Under the pieces are notes generated by a model. The model was not told where the DNA came from, ran no database searches, and saw nothing but the letters and a program-made list of their open reading frames with translations. 7,310 nt of DNA from Acidimicrobiaceae bacterium (lineage in GTDB: Bacteria; Actinomycetota; Acidimicrobiia; Acidimicrobiales; RAAP-2). Shown here one piece after another: positions 1 through 5,834 of the stretch. The stretch's first letter is position 1; every line of letters begins with the position of its first letter. The stretch is from positions 1 to 7,310 of the forward strand of contig PKZI01000101.1 in NCBI GenBank assembly GCA_003133005.1, in the 5' to 3' direction. The position numbers and the translations under genes were made by a program.

Positions 1-736
1 TGCCCTTCTTCGTGGTGCCCGAGTGACGTGGGTACCAGATCGTGGGAACCTCCGCCGCGCGCCAACCACGCTTAAGACACGTAATGAGAAGTTCGGCGGT
101 CTGGTACTGCTCCTGGGTGAGTCGATCAATCACGTCAGCCATCATGGTCACGCGAAGTCCACGGTAACCCGTGGAGGTGTCGGTGAGTTTTGCGCCGGTC
201 ATACGGTTCATGATGAACGAGAAGAAGAAGACCCCAGTCTTTCGAAACTTGTCGGTGGTCTTGTCAACACCGAGACGACGACTCGCTACAACGAAGTCGG
301 CCTGATCGTCAATCAGCGGCGCAAGAACCTGGGGGATCTCCGCGGGGTCGTTTTGACCGTCCGCGTCGAGGGTGACGATGTACTTGACACCGTGGTCAAT
401 GCAGTAGCGGTACGTCACTTGCAACGCCACGCCGTGACCGAGGTTCACCGGGAACTCAATAACGACGACACCGGGAAATGATCGCGCAATCTCGGCGGTT
501 CGGTCATCACCTCCATCGATGACCACGAGAGTGGTATAGGCCATGCCGTCAACCGACGTCGGCATCTTTTCGAGGACGCCAGCAATGTTGCCCTCTTCTT
601 CGTAGGCGCAGATGGACGCCACGATTGGTTCGGGTTCGAATCCGGGGTACTCGTCGCCCATGCGCTTTAAGGCTTGGTCGATTGCGTAGGCGCGAAGCCG
701 GGTGCTTCGTCGCTTCTCGAGATTGGTCGTGGCCAC
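1..736 (-). CDS. Family 2 glycosyltransferase, polyprenyl-phosphate-sugar synthase (DPM1)-like, partial
   Basis: The first 245 residues are visible; the gene has no stop and continues past the left edge. The fold is a GT-A family 2 glycosyltransferase: a strand with VVIDGGDDRT (71-80) in the position of the usual DDGSxDxT nucleotide-sugar motif, NLGHGVALQ (98-106), the metal/nucleotide motif DADGQ (124-128), TDTSTGYRGLR (185-195) and PRHSGTTKKG (236-245). The last two blocks resemble dolichol/polyprenyl-phosphate mannosyltransferases, so the likely reaction is transfer of a sugar from a nucleotide sugar to a polyprenyl phosphate at the cytoplasmic membrane face. Sugar and acceptor are inferred. 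Any C-terminal membrane segments would lie outside the window. The start is GTG, chosen because AAGGAG lies 4 bases upstream; about 38 residues precede the first strand. It sits 8 bases after the HD gene, so it is probably co-transcribed with ispH and the HD gene. Family assignment is firm; the exact substrate is not. Confidence 0.9.
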   Translation of the reverse strand, partial: MATTNLEKRRSTRLRAYAIDQALKRMGDEYPGFEPEPIVASICAYEEEGNIAGVLEKMPTSVDGMAYTTLVVIDGGDDRTAEIARSFPGVVVIEFPVNLGHGVALQVTYRYCIDHGVKYIVTLDADGQNDPAEIPQVLAPLIDDQADFVVASRRLGVDKTTDKFRKTGVFFFSFIMNRMTGAKLTDTSTGYRGLRVTMMADVIDRLTQEQYQTAELLITCLKRGWRAAEVPTIWYPRHSGTTKKG

Positions 737-740
737 GATG

Positions 741-746
741 CTCCTT
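741..746 (-). promoter_or_regulatory. Shine-Dalgarno site of the glycosyltransferase gene
   Basis: AAGGAG on the minus strand, 4 bases before the GTG at 736. It overlaps the TAA stop of the upstream HD gene (745-747). It is one of only two strong ribosome binding sites in the window, and it supports translation of the glycosyltransferase as an internal cistron. Confidence 0.75.
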
Positions 747-1290
747 AGAGAGACTTCGCCTGTGCGAACACGTTGATCACCATGGGTTCGAAGTGCTCGA
801 AGGACTCTGGTTCGAACTCCGGGTCAAAGGCCTTCTGGTCCCACACGTCAGCGAACTTTTCTGCGAGGTCGTACCACGGCTCACCAACGTGTCTGGCGCG
901 CAGATTCGGATCCATGCCGAGATACTCGTAGTAGTAGCGACCTTGGAAGTCTTGGTGGTACGCCACCATGCAGTACACCTCGTCACGTACGTAGGGACGC
1001 AGGATCTCGGCGGCAATTCTCGGGTGGTTCGGGACTGAAATCAACTTGCCAACGTCGTGCAAAAGCGACGCGACGATGACCTCTTCGTCCGCGCCGTCGC
1101 GCTCGGCGCGCGTCGCTGTCTGAAGGGCGTGTTCCATCTGGTTGACGGAAAAACCATCGGTGATATCACTCAGTCCCTTGACCATGGACAGAAGTTGCTG
1201 ACCCACACGTGGTTGGGCAGAAATGGTCTCTTCGACGATGTTCGACCATTGTTCTCGAGTGGACACGTCCATGCTCGTGAAGGAACTCAT
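745..1290 (-). CDS. HD-domain metalloprotein, possibly an HD-type diiron oxygenase relative
   Basis: A 181-residue soluble protein with one HD domain. Likely metal ligands are all present: H54 (in NQMEHALQTA), H78-D79 (in SLLHDVGKL), H89, H112 and D151 (in ADVWDQ). This H...HD...H...H...D order is shared by HD phosphohydrolases and by the mixed-valent diiron oxygenases of the PhnZ/TmpB/MIOX type. The stretch EHALQTA...RAERDGADEE...LLHDVGKL reads much like PhnZ. From memory, PhnZ has a Tyr and a Glu 10 and 7 residues before its first His ligand; here those positions are Thr44 and Phe47, so PhnZ chemistry on aminophosphonates is unlikely. The C-terminal half (aromatic run YYYEY at 119-123, WDQKAFDP, HFEPM) belongs to a family I recognise only as uncharacterised 'HD domain protein'. 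Start is the ATG at 1290; no Shine-Dalgarno site is visible, but TATCAT lies 6 bases upstream. It sits between ispH (26-base gap) and the glycosyltransferase. The substrate is unknown. Confidence 0.88.
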   Translation of the reverse strand: MSSFTSMDVSTREQWSNIVEETISAQPRVGQQLLSMVKGLSDITDGFSVNQMEHALQTATRAERDGADEEVIVASLLHDVGKLISVPNHPRIAAEILRPYVRDEVYCMVAYHQDFQGRYYYEYLGMDPNLRARHVGEPWYDLAEKFADVWDQKAFDPEFEPESFEHFEPMVINVFAQAKSL

Positions 1291-1296
1291 CGTTAA

Positions 1297-1302
1297 ATGA
1301 TA
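1297..1302 (-). promoter_or_regulatory. Possible -10 hexamer for a leaderless HD transcript
   Basis: TATCAT on the minus strand, 6 bases before the ATG at 1290, in the 26-base gap after ispH. This position would start a transcript at or next to the ATG. No convincing -35 is visible; the expected place lies inside the end of ispH. It could be an internal promoter that lets HD-glycosyltransferase expression escape from ispH. This rests on a hexamer match only. Confidence 0.35.
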
Positions 1303-1316
1303 GCGAACACGGCTCG

Positions 1317-2357
1317 TTAGCCCGGTGTCGCTGCGAGCACTTGGGCGGCGGTGAAATCACGATCGGCCTGAGCGTCAAACGTCGACGTTTCTGGTGTCAT
1401 CAGGACCAGATCGAGCAGCGACGACAGGGATTTCAAAATCTCGCGAAGTTCGGGGGGAGGCGGAAAGTACTCGTCTTCGACGGTGACTGATTTTATGGAC
1501 ACGCCGTTGGTGGGGTGAAGTGCCTCAAGAACCTCGGTGACCAGTGATTCGGGTGCCGAGGCGCCGGCGGTCACCGCGACGGTGCCCTCGAGGTCGTCGG
1601 GGAGTTCCGCGGCACTGTTGATTCGCAGTACGCGCGGGCAACCCACGGCTTTGGCGGTTTCGCTCAACGCCACCGTGTTGGACGAGTTTGCCGAACCAAT
1701 AACAATGACGGCGTCGGCGTGCGTGGCGATCGCCCGTAGCGCCGCTTGGCGGTTCGTCGTCGCAAAACAGAGGTCGCTGCGACTTGGCATCCAAATGTCA
1801 GGAATGCGCTCCTCGGCGTAGTCGCGAAGATGCTTCCACTCGTCGAAACTCAGTGTTGTTTGACTGAGCAGCGCGAAAGGACCTTGCTTCACGCGCATGA
1901 CGTGGTCGATGTCACCCGTTGTCGTAATCAGGTGAACCGACTTTGGCGCCACGGCCATGGTCCCGACCGCTTCTTCGTGACCCTCGTGGCCCACGTAAAG
2001 AACGGTGTAACCCTTTTTCGCACGAACTTTAAGTTCGTGGTGGACTTTGGTGACGAGCGGACATACCGCATCAACGACCGTGCCACCCGCTTTTCGAGCC
2101 GCATTCAACACCTGGGGAGGTGAACCGTGTGCGCTCAACATCACCGGCGCGCCCGCAGGAACGTCAGCGACGTCGTCGACGAAGACCACACCAAGCGAGC
2201 GGAAATGCTCGACAACGAAGCGATTATGGACGATTTCGTGATAACAGAAGATGGGCGGTTCAAAGACCCGAGTCATCCAGTCGAGCGCTTTAATGGCCTT
2301 TTCGACGCCGGCGCAAAATCCCCGCGGTGCCGCGAGTACGACGTTTTCAACCTTCAC
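1317..2357 (-). CDS. ispH: 4-hydroxy-3-methylbut-2-enyl diphosphate reductase (LytB/IspH)
   Basis: This is the last enzyme of the MEP pathway: a [4Fe-4S] protein in the cytoplasm that reduces HMBPP to isopentenyl and dimethylallyl diphosphate. The protein has 346 residues. The three cluster cysteines are present: C15 (PRGFCAGV), C99 (DAVCPLV) and C197 (DLCFATTNRQ). Substrate-site residues also align with the family: H44 (HEIVHN), H77 (SAHGSPP), H127 and E129 (GHEGHEE), T168 (SQTTLS), and the SANSSN loop (222-227). After the family's usual EDEYFPPPPELR block there is a further tail of about 40 residues that looks non-catalytic. Start is GTG at 2357: no ATG or GTG lies between it and an in-frame TAG upstream, and the Rossmann-like first strand begins right after it. 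No Shine-Dalgarno site is present; TAGGCT lies 7 bases upstream. It heads a probable operon with the HD and glycosyltransferase genes and is divergent from the DUF512-der operon. Confidence 0.97.
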   Translation of the reverse strand: MKVENVVLAAPRGFCAGVEKAIKALDWMTRVFEPPIFCYHEIVHNRFVVEHFRSLGVVFVDDVADVPAGAPVMLSAHGSPPQVLNAARKAGGTVVDAVCPLVTKVHHELKVRAKKGYTVLYVGHEGHEEAVGTMAVAPKSVHLITTTGDIDHVMRVKQGPFALLSQTTLSFDEWKHLRDYAEERIPDIWMPSRSDLCFATTNRQAALRAIATHADAVIVIGSANSSNTVALSETAKAVGCPRVLRINSAAELPDDLEGTVAVTAGASAPESLVTEVLEALHPTNGVSIKSVTVEDEYFPPPPELREILKSLSSLLDLVLMTPETSTFDAQADRDFTAAQVLAATPG

Positions 2358-2364
2358 GGCAAAC

Positions 2365-2370
2365 AGCCTA
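2365..2370 (-). promoter_or_regulatory. Putative -10 hexamer of ispH, leaderless-type
   Basis: TAGGCT on the minus strand, 7 bases before the GTG start of ispH. No Shine-Dalgarno sequence lies between it and the start, so initiation at or next to the GTG is the simplest reading. The same hexamer, in the opposite orientation, stands 6 bases before the divergent GTG at 2460. I see no good -35 match (a CACTAT is at 17-base spacing). It fits the TAnnnT type of actinobacterial -10 element. Confidence 0.45.
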
Positions 2371-2382
2371 GTGACGAGCGCT

Positions 2383-2411
2383 TTTCGATAGTGCTATGGG
2401 TTCCTTACAAT
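2383..2411 (+). promoter_or_regulatory. Alternative promoter for the DUF512-der operon
   Basis: TTTCGA (2383-2388), a 17-base spacer and TACAAT (2406-2411) point to the right. The -10 is better than the TAGGCT closer to the gene, but the -35 matches the consensus at only three positions. It would give a leader of about 40 bases without a visible Shine-Dalgarno site. Given as an alternative or second promoter. Confidence 0.25.
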
Positions 2412-2447
2412 GACTTTTCTCTTCAAGGGCGATCTTTTTACCACCAT

Positions 2448-2453
2448 TAGGCT
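2448..2453 (+). promoter_or_regulatory. Putative -10 hexamer of the DUF512-der operon, leaderless-type
   Basis: TAGGCT, 6 bases before the GTG at 2460. Its first three bases are also the in-frame TAG that bars any earlier start for the DUF512 protein. There is no Shine-Dalgarno sequence in the six bases AGACCC that follow. It mirrors the TAGGCT upstream of ispH. Confidence 0.45.
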
Positions 2454-2459
2454 AGACCC

Positions 2460-3836
2460 GTGTCGGGCGCCCGAATTTCCTCAATTTCAGTTGATTCACC
2501 GGCGTCGTCGGTGAATCTCGTCGTGGGTGACGAATTGATCTCGGTGAACGGTCGCGAGCCCACCGACATCATTGAATACCAACAACTCATCGACGGTGAA
2601 GAGGTTGTGCTCGTCGTGAAACGCGAGGGCGAACCGCTGTCGCACAAGGTGACGATTCACAAAGAAACCGGCAAACCGCTGGGCCTCTCCATTGATTCAG
2701 CGGTGTTTGACCGGATACGCACGTGCGACAATCACTGTTCATTCTGTTTCATCTACCAACTTCCCAAGGGAATGCGTCGTTCGCTCTACGTCAAAGACGA
2801 CGATTTCCGACTTTCGTTCCTCTACGGCAACTACACGACGCTGACACGATTCACCGAATTCGACCTTGAGCGTGTGATCGATGAGGGACTCTCACCTCTC
2901 TACGTGTCGATCCACTCGACGAACCCCGAATTACGCGCCGAGATGCTACGCAACCCGCGCGGCGCCACGAGCTTGCGTTGGTTACGAGAACTGTTACGTG
3001 CGCGCGTGGAGGTGCACGCGCAGGTGGTCGTGTGTCCTGGCGTCAACGACGGTGTCGAGCTCGAGCGAACGTTGCGTGACGTCCTTAGTCTTTATCCCGA
3101 GTTGGCCAGTGTGGCCCTCGTGCCCGTCGGCGTCAGCGCGTTCTCGCTCGAAGAATCGATGCGCCCGCACTCGCGCGACGAGGCTCTTGGCGTCGTGATG
3201 CTCGCCGAGCGCTACCAGAAGTTAAGCGAGGAACTACTCGGTCGCCAACTGGTCTACGCGAGCGACGAGTTCTACCTCGTCGCCGGGCGCACGCCACCGC
3301 CAGCGACGAGTTTCGCGTCACTCGATCAGGCCGAAAACGGCATAGGACTCGTCGCCGCGTTTCTCGAAAGTTTCAGCGGCGCCTTTGAGATGGAAAAACT
3401 CGGGACCGGCTTTTTCCAGTCGGTTGATGGCGCGCCCGCCTGGGGATATCGCGCTGAGCGCGCGACACTCTCAGAACCGCGCGAGACCAACGACGTGCTG
3501 GTCGTGACCGGTGAATACGCCGCGCCAGTGTTGCGTAAGCTCCTCGACGACCACGGTTACGTCGATGTTGAGATCCGCGCGGTAACCAACACCTATTTCG
3601 GTGGCAACATCATGGTCGCGGGTCTACTCACTGGCCAGGACCTCAACAACGCACTCGCTGACGTCCCTGAGTCGACACTGTGTCTCGTGCCCGACGTTTG
3701 TCTGTCGGAGGGGCGCTTTCTCGATGGCCTGACCTTGGAAGATCTTCAACACGAGGTGCTCGCCGTGCGAACGACCGGGCAAGATCTACGTCGAACCCTC
3801 GAGTCGGTGCGCGATCGAAGGATGGTGGCGTCGTGA
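2460..3836 (+). CDS. DUF512 protein: PDZ-like, radical SAM-type and DUF512 domains
   Basis: A 458-residue protein of a conserved family of unknown function. Domains in order: a PDZ-like N-terminus (about 3-68, with the carboxylate-loop-like VVGDELISVNG at 21-31); a radical SAM core with CxxxCxxC cluster motif C89-C93-C96 (TCDNHCSFCF); the family hallmark YVKDDDFRLSFLYGN from 110; and a C-terminal DUF512 part with TYFGGNI (378-384) followed by VAGLLTGQDL. The cysteine motif predicts a [4Fe-4S] cluster and S-adenosylmethionine cleavage; the substrate is unknown. No signal peptide or membrane segment is seen. Start is GTG, fixed by an in-frame TAG 9 bases upstream and by the PDZ strand starting at residue 4. 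The stop TGA overlaps the der start by 4 bases. DUF512 genes are often next to der in Firmicutes and Actinobacteria, which hints at a role linked to ribosome assembly or translation, but that is inference. Confidence 0.93.
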   Translation: MSGARISSISVDSPASSVNLVVGDELISVNGREPTDIIEYQQLIDGEEVVLVVKREGEPLSHKVTIHKETGKPLGLSIDSAVFDRIRTCDNHCSFCFIYQLPKGMRRSLYVKDDDFRLSFLYGNYTTLTRFTEFDLERVIDEGLSPLYVSIHSTNPELRAEMLRNPRGATSLRWLRELLRARVEVHAQVVVCPGVNDGVELERTLRDVLSLYPELASVALVPVGVSAFSLEESMRPHSRDEALGVVMLAERYQKLSEELLGRQLVYASDEFYLVAGRTPPPATSFASLDQAENGIGLVAAFLESFSGAFEMEKLGTGFFQSVDGAPAWGYRAERATLSEPRETNDVLVVTGEYAAPVLRKLLDDHGYVDVEIRAVTNTYFGGNIMVAGLLTGQDLNNALADVPESTLCLVPDVCLSEGRFLDGLTLEDLQHEVLAVRTTGQDLRRTLESVRDRRMVAS

Positions 3837-5128
3837 GACGGCCGCAGGTCGTCGTGGTGGGCCGACCGAACGTTGGCAAGAGTTCGCTCGTCAACCGACT
3901 CGCGGGTAAACGACTCGCGGTCGTCGAAGAACACCGTGGGGTCACGCGCGATCGAAAGGCCGTCGAAGTCGAATGGCGCGGCTTGACGCTTGACGTCGTG
4001 GACACGGGGGGATGGCTCGAATCGGGGAGCGACCTCGAGGGAAAGGTTTCCGAACAGGCCAACGCCGCGCTCCAGAGCGCTGACCTCGTGCTCTTGGTCG
4101 TCGACGTCACGACGGGGCTCGTCGACGAGGACACCCAAGCCGCCCGCTGGGCACTGCGAAGTGGTCGGCCGGTCGCGCTCGTCGTGAACAAAGTCGATGA
4201 CGTGCAGCATGAGGCGAACGCGTGGGAGTTCCTCCAGCTGGGCGCGGGCGAACCACACCCGGTCAGTGCACTGCACGGTCGTGGTTCCGGTGACCTGCTC
4301 GACTTCATCGTGGACGAACTCGGTGAACAACTTGAGATCGAAGAGGTGGCCGACGCCGACGATGATGGCGCACTACGCGTCGCGATCGTCGGGCGACCGA
4401 ACGTCGGAAAATCAACTTTGTTCAATCAGCTCATTGGTGAGGAACGCTCCGTCGTGCACGACATGCCGGGCACGACACGCGACGCCATTGACACCGTCGT
4501 CGAGACCGAAGTGGGACTCATTCGTTTCATTGACACAGCAGGAATGCGTCGTCGCGCCAAAACTGAGGCGGGCCTGGAAACCTACGCGGTGCTGCGCAGT
4601 CTGGACGCGCTCGATCGCGCCGACATCGCAGTATTGGTCATTGACGCCACGATTGGCGCAACTGGACAAGACCAGCGGCTCGCCGAGCGGATCTCTGCGG
4701 CGGGTTGCCCTTCGCTGGTGGTACTGAACAAATGGGAACTCGTACCCACCGAAGAGCGAGTCGACGTGCTCGCGACCGTGGGAGAGAAGTTGGCCTTTCT
4801 CGGTGATGCGCCGGTCATAAAGACCACGGCTACGTCGGGTAAGGGCGTCCACAAGATCTTGCCCGCGTTGTCAATCGCCGCCGCCGACTACGTCAAGCGC
4901 GTGCCCACCGGCGCTCTTAATCGAGCGATTCGAGATCTTCAAATCAAGCAACCCGCGCCCACCGGAAAGATTCGTTACGCCGTCCAAGGCGCCACCGAGC
5001 CGCCGACGTTCACGCTGTTCGTGGCAGGTCGCCTGCCCGCGACGTATATGCGTTACGTCGAACGTTCGTTGCGCGAACGCTTCGAACTCGGCTCGACACC
5101 TCTGCGCGTGCGTGTACGGGTGGAATAG
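3833..5128 (+). CDS. der: Ribosome biogenesis GTPase Der (EngA), tandem G domains
   Basis: An essential double GTPase that binds the 50S subunit and helps it mature. The protein has 431 residues, at the short end for the family. G domain 1: GRPNVGKS (10-17), T38 in VTRD, DTGGW (57-61), NKVD (119-122). An acidic linker rich in Asp/Glu (about 168-178) joins it to G domain 2: GRPNVGKS (187-194), T215 in PGTTRD, DTAGM (234-238), NKWE (299-302). A KH-like C-terminal domain ends with FTLFVAG and TPLRVRVRVE (390-431 region). All GTPase motifs are intact. The start is GTG at 3833, overlapping the DUF512 stop (GTGA), with AAGGA 10 bases upstream; this puts the first strand five residues in, as expected. 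An open frame continues upstream to an ATG at 3680, but that stretch is Arg/Ser-rich and lies in the DUF512 gene in another frame, so I reject it. No cytidylate kinase fusion is present, unlike in mycobacteria. Confidence 0.96.
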   Translation: MRRPQVVVVGRPNVGKSSLVNRLAGKRLAVVEEHRGVTRDRKAVEVEWRGLTLDVVDTGGWLESGSDLEGKVSEQANAALQSADLVLLVVDVTTGLVDEDTQAARWALRSGRPVALVVNKVDDVQHEANAWEFLQLGAGEPHPVSALHGRGSGDLLDFIVDELGEQLEIEEVADADDDGALRVAIVGRPNVGKSTLFNQLIGEERSVVHDMPGTTRDAIDTVVETEVGLIRFIDTAGMRRRAKTEAGLETYAVLRSLDALDRADIAVLVIDATIGATGQDQRLAERISAAGCPSLVVLNKWELVPTEERVDVLATVGEKLAFLGDAPVIKTTATSGKGVHKILPALSIAAADYVKRVPTGALNRAIRDLQIKQPAPTGKIRYAVQGATEPPTFTLFVAGRLPATYMRYVERSLRERFELGSTPLRVRVRVE

Positions 5129-5319
5129 TGGCGCGGTGGTGCGAGAACTGTGACCGCCCTGTCGAAGGCAGCGTGTGTGACGTGTGCGGTGAGGAAGTCC
5201 CTGAGGTCGTCAGGGAACCAATACCGTGGATGTGGCGATTCTTCATCGTGTCGTCGGTGATCTACCTCGGTTGGCGCATCTATCAATTAGTTTCGTGGTT
5301 GTCCCATAGGAGGTTCTGA
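5128..5319 (+). CDS. Small zinc-ribbon protein with a hydrophobic C-terminal helix
   Basis: A 63-residue protein I do not recognise. The N-terminus has two CxxC knuckles, CENC (5-8) and CDVC (17-20), spaced as in a short zinc ribbon. A Glu-rich link (22-30, EEVPEVVRE) leads to PIPWMW and a hydrophobic stretch from 38 to 58 broken by Arg50, then SHRRF. This may be one membrane-spanning helix with the ribbon in the cytoplasm (basic C-terminus), or an amphipathic helix; the Arg makes a plain transmembrane call uncertain. The GTG start shares its first base with the stop of der (TAGTG), with only a weak GGGTGG upstream. Its stop TGA shares its last base with the ATG of the next gene. Being wedged and coupled on both sides, and in coding frame without slack, supports it as a real gene. 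Role unknown; zinc ribbons of this kind often bind protein or RNA. Confidence 0.8.
   Translation: MARWCENCDRPVEGSVCDVCGEEVPEVVREPIPWMWRFFIVSSVIYLGWRIYQLVSWLSHRRF
5308..5313 (+). promoter_or_regulatory. Shine-Dalgarno site of the gamma-carbonic-anhydrase-like gene
   Basis: AGGAGG, 5 bases before the ATG at 5319 and inside the 3' end of the zinc-ribbon gene. It is the strongest ribosome binding site in the window, so this last cistron can recruit ribosomes itself as well as by coupling through the TGATG overlap. Confidence 0.8.
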
Positions 5320-5834
5320 TGCCTATCTACGCGCTCGGTGACCGCGTGCCCACGATTCATGAGGATGCGTTCGTGCACCCCGACGCGGTCGTCATTGGTG
5401 ACGTCCGTATTGGTGCACAGTCCTCAATTTGGCCCGGGGCCGTCCTTCGCGGCGACTACGGCACCATCATCATTGGCGAAAGGACGTCAATCCAAGACGG
5501 CGCGGTGATCCACGCGGTGGCGGCGTTTCCCACCGTGGTGGGCAGTGACTGCGTCGTAGGTCACCTCGCACACCTTGAGGGCTGTGAGGTACACGATCGT
5601 GCGCTCGTGGGTAGCGGTTCTGTCGTACTGCACCAGGCGACCGTTCACAGTGGTGCGACGGTCGCCGCGGGGGCGGTGGTTCGTAATCGCACCGTCGTTC
5701 CCGAGGGAGCCTTGGCCGTGGGTGTGCCCGCACAAATCAAAGAGGGTGCGAGTTCCCAAGAGGCGATCGATGCGGGCGCGTCGCTCTATGTGCAAAACGG
5801 CCAACGTTACAAGAAGGAATTGCGACTTCTCTAA
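5319..5834 (+). CDS. Gamma-carbonic anhydrase family protein, left-handed beta-helix
   Basis: A 171-residue hexapeptide-repeat protein. Nearly the whole chain from 17 to 140 follows the [LIV]-G-x-x repeat of a left-handed beta helix (for example VVIGDVRIGAQSSIWPGAVLRGD), ending in GALAVGVPAQI, as in the gamma-CA/PaaY/YrdA group. These form trimers with a metal between subunits. Compared with classical gamma-CAs, H65 (VIHA) and H82 (VVGH) are present, but the third His, expected five residues after H82, is E87; a different His stands at H85 (GHLAHLEGC). I recall similar GHxxHLEGC versions in other actinobacterial homologues, so it may be a subfamily trait rather than damage. Carbonic anhydrase activity is therefore doubtful; metal binding with an altered ligand set, or another hydrolase/acyl-transfer role, is possible. 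It is the last gene of the DUF512-der operon; its stop overlaps the stop of trpD on the other strand. Confidence 0.92.
   Translation: MPIYALGDRVPTIHEDAFVHPDAVVIGDVRIGAQSSIWPGAVLRGDYGTIIIGERTSIQDGAVIHAVAAFPTVVGSDCVVGHLAHLEGCEVHDRALVGSGSVVLHQATVHSGATVAAGAVVRNRTVVPEGALAVGVPAQIKEGASSQEAIDAGASLYVQNGQRYKKELRLL

Noticed and set aside
23..481. Open frame on the plus strand across the left part of the window
   Set aside because: It is the antisense of the glycosyltransferase, whose motifs (DADGQ, TDTSTGYRG) explain the region.
3680..3832. Possible N-terminal extension of Der from an ATG at 3680
   Set aside because: The extra 51 residues are Arg/Ser-rich, unlike any Der N-terminus, and lie inside the DUF512 coding region in another frame. 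The GTG at 3833 overlaps the DUF512 stop and has AAGGA upstream.
3643..4425. Long open frame (260 codons) on the minus strand opposite the DUF512 end and der
   Set aside because: Its composition is Ser/Arg/Thr-rich with no domain, and it is antisense to the fully conserved Der G domains. It is a by-product of GC-biased codon use.
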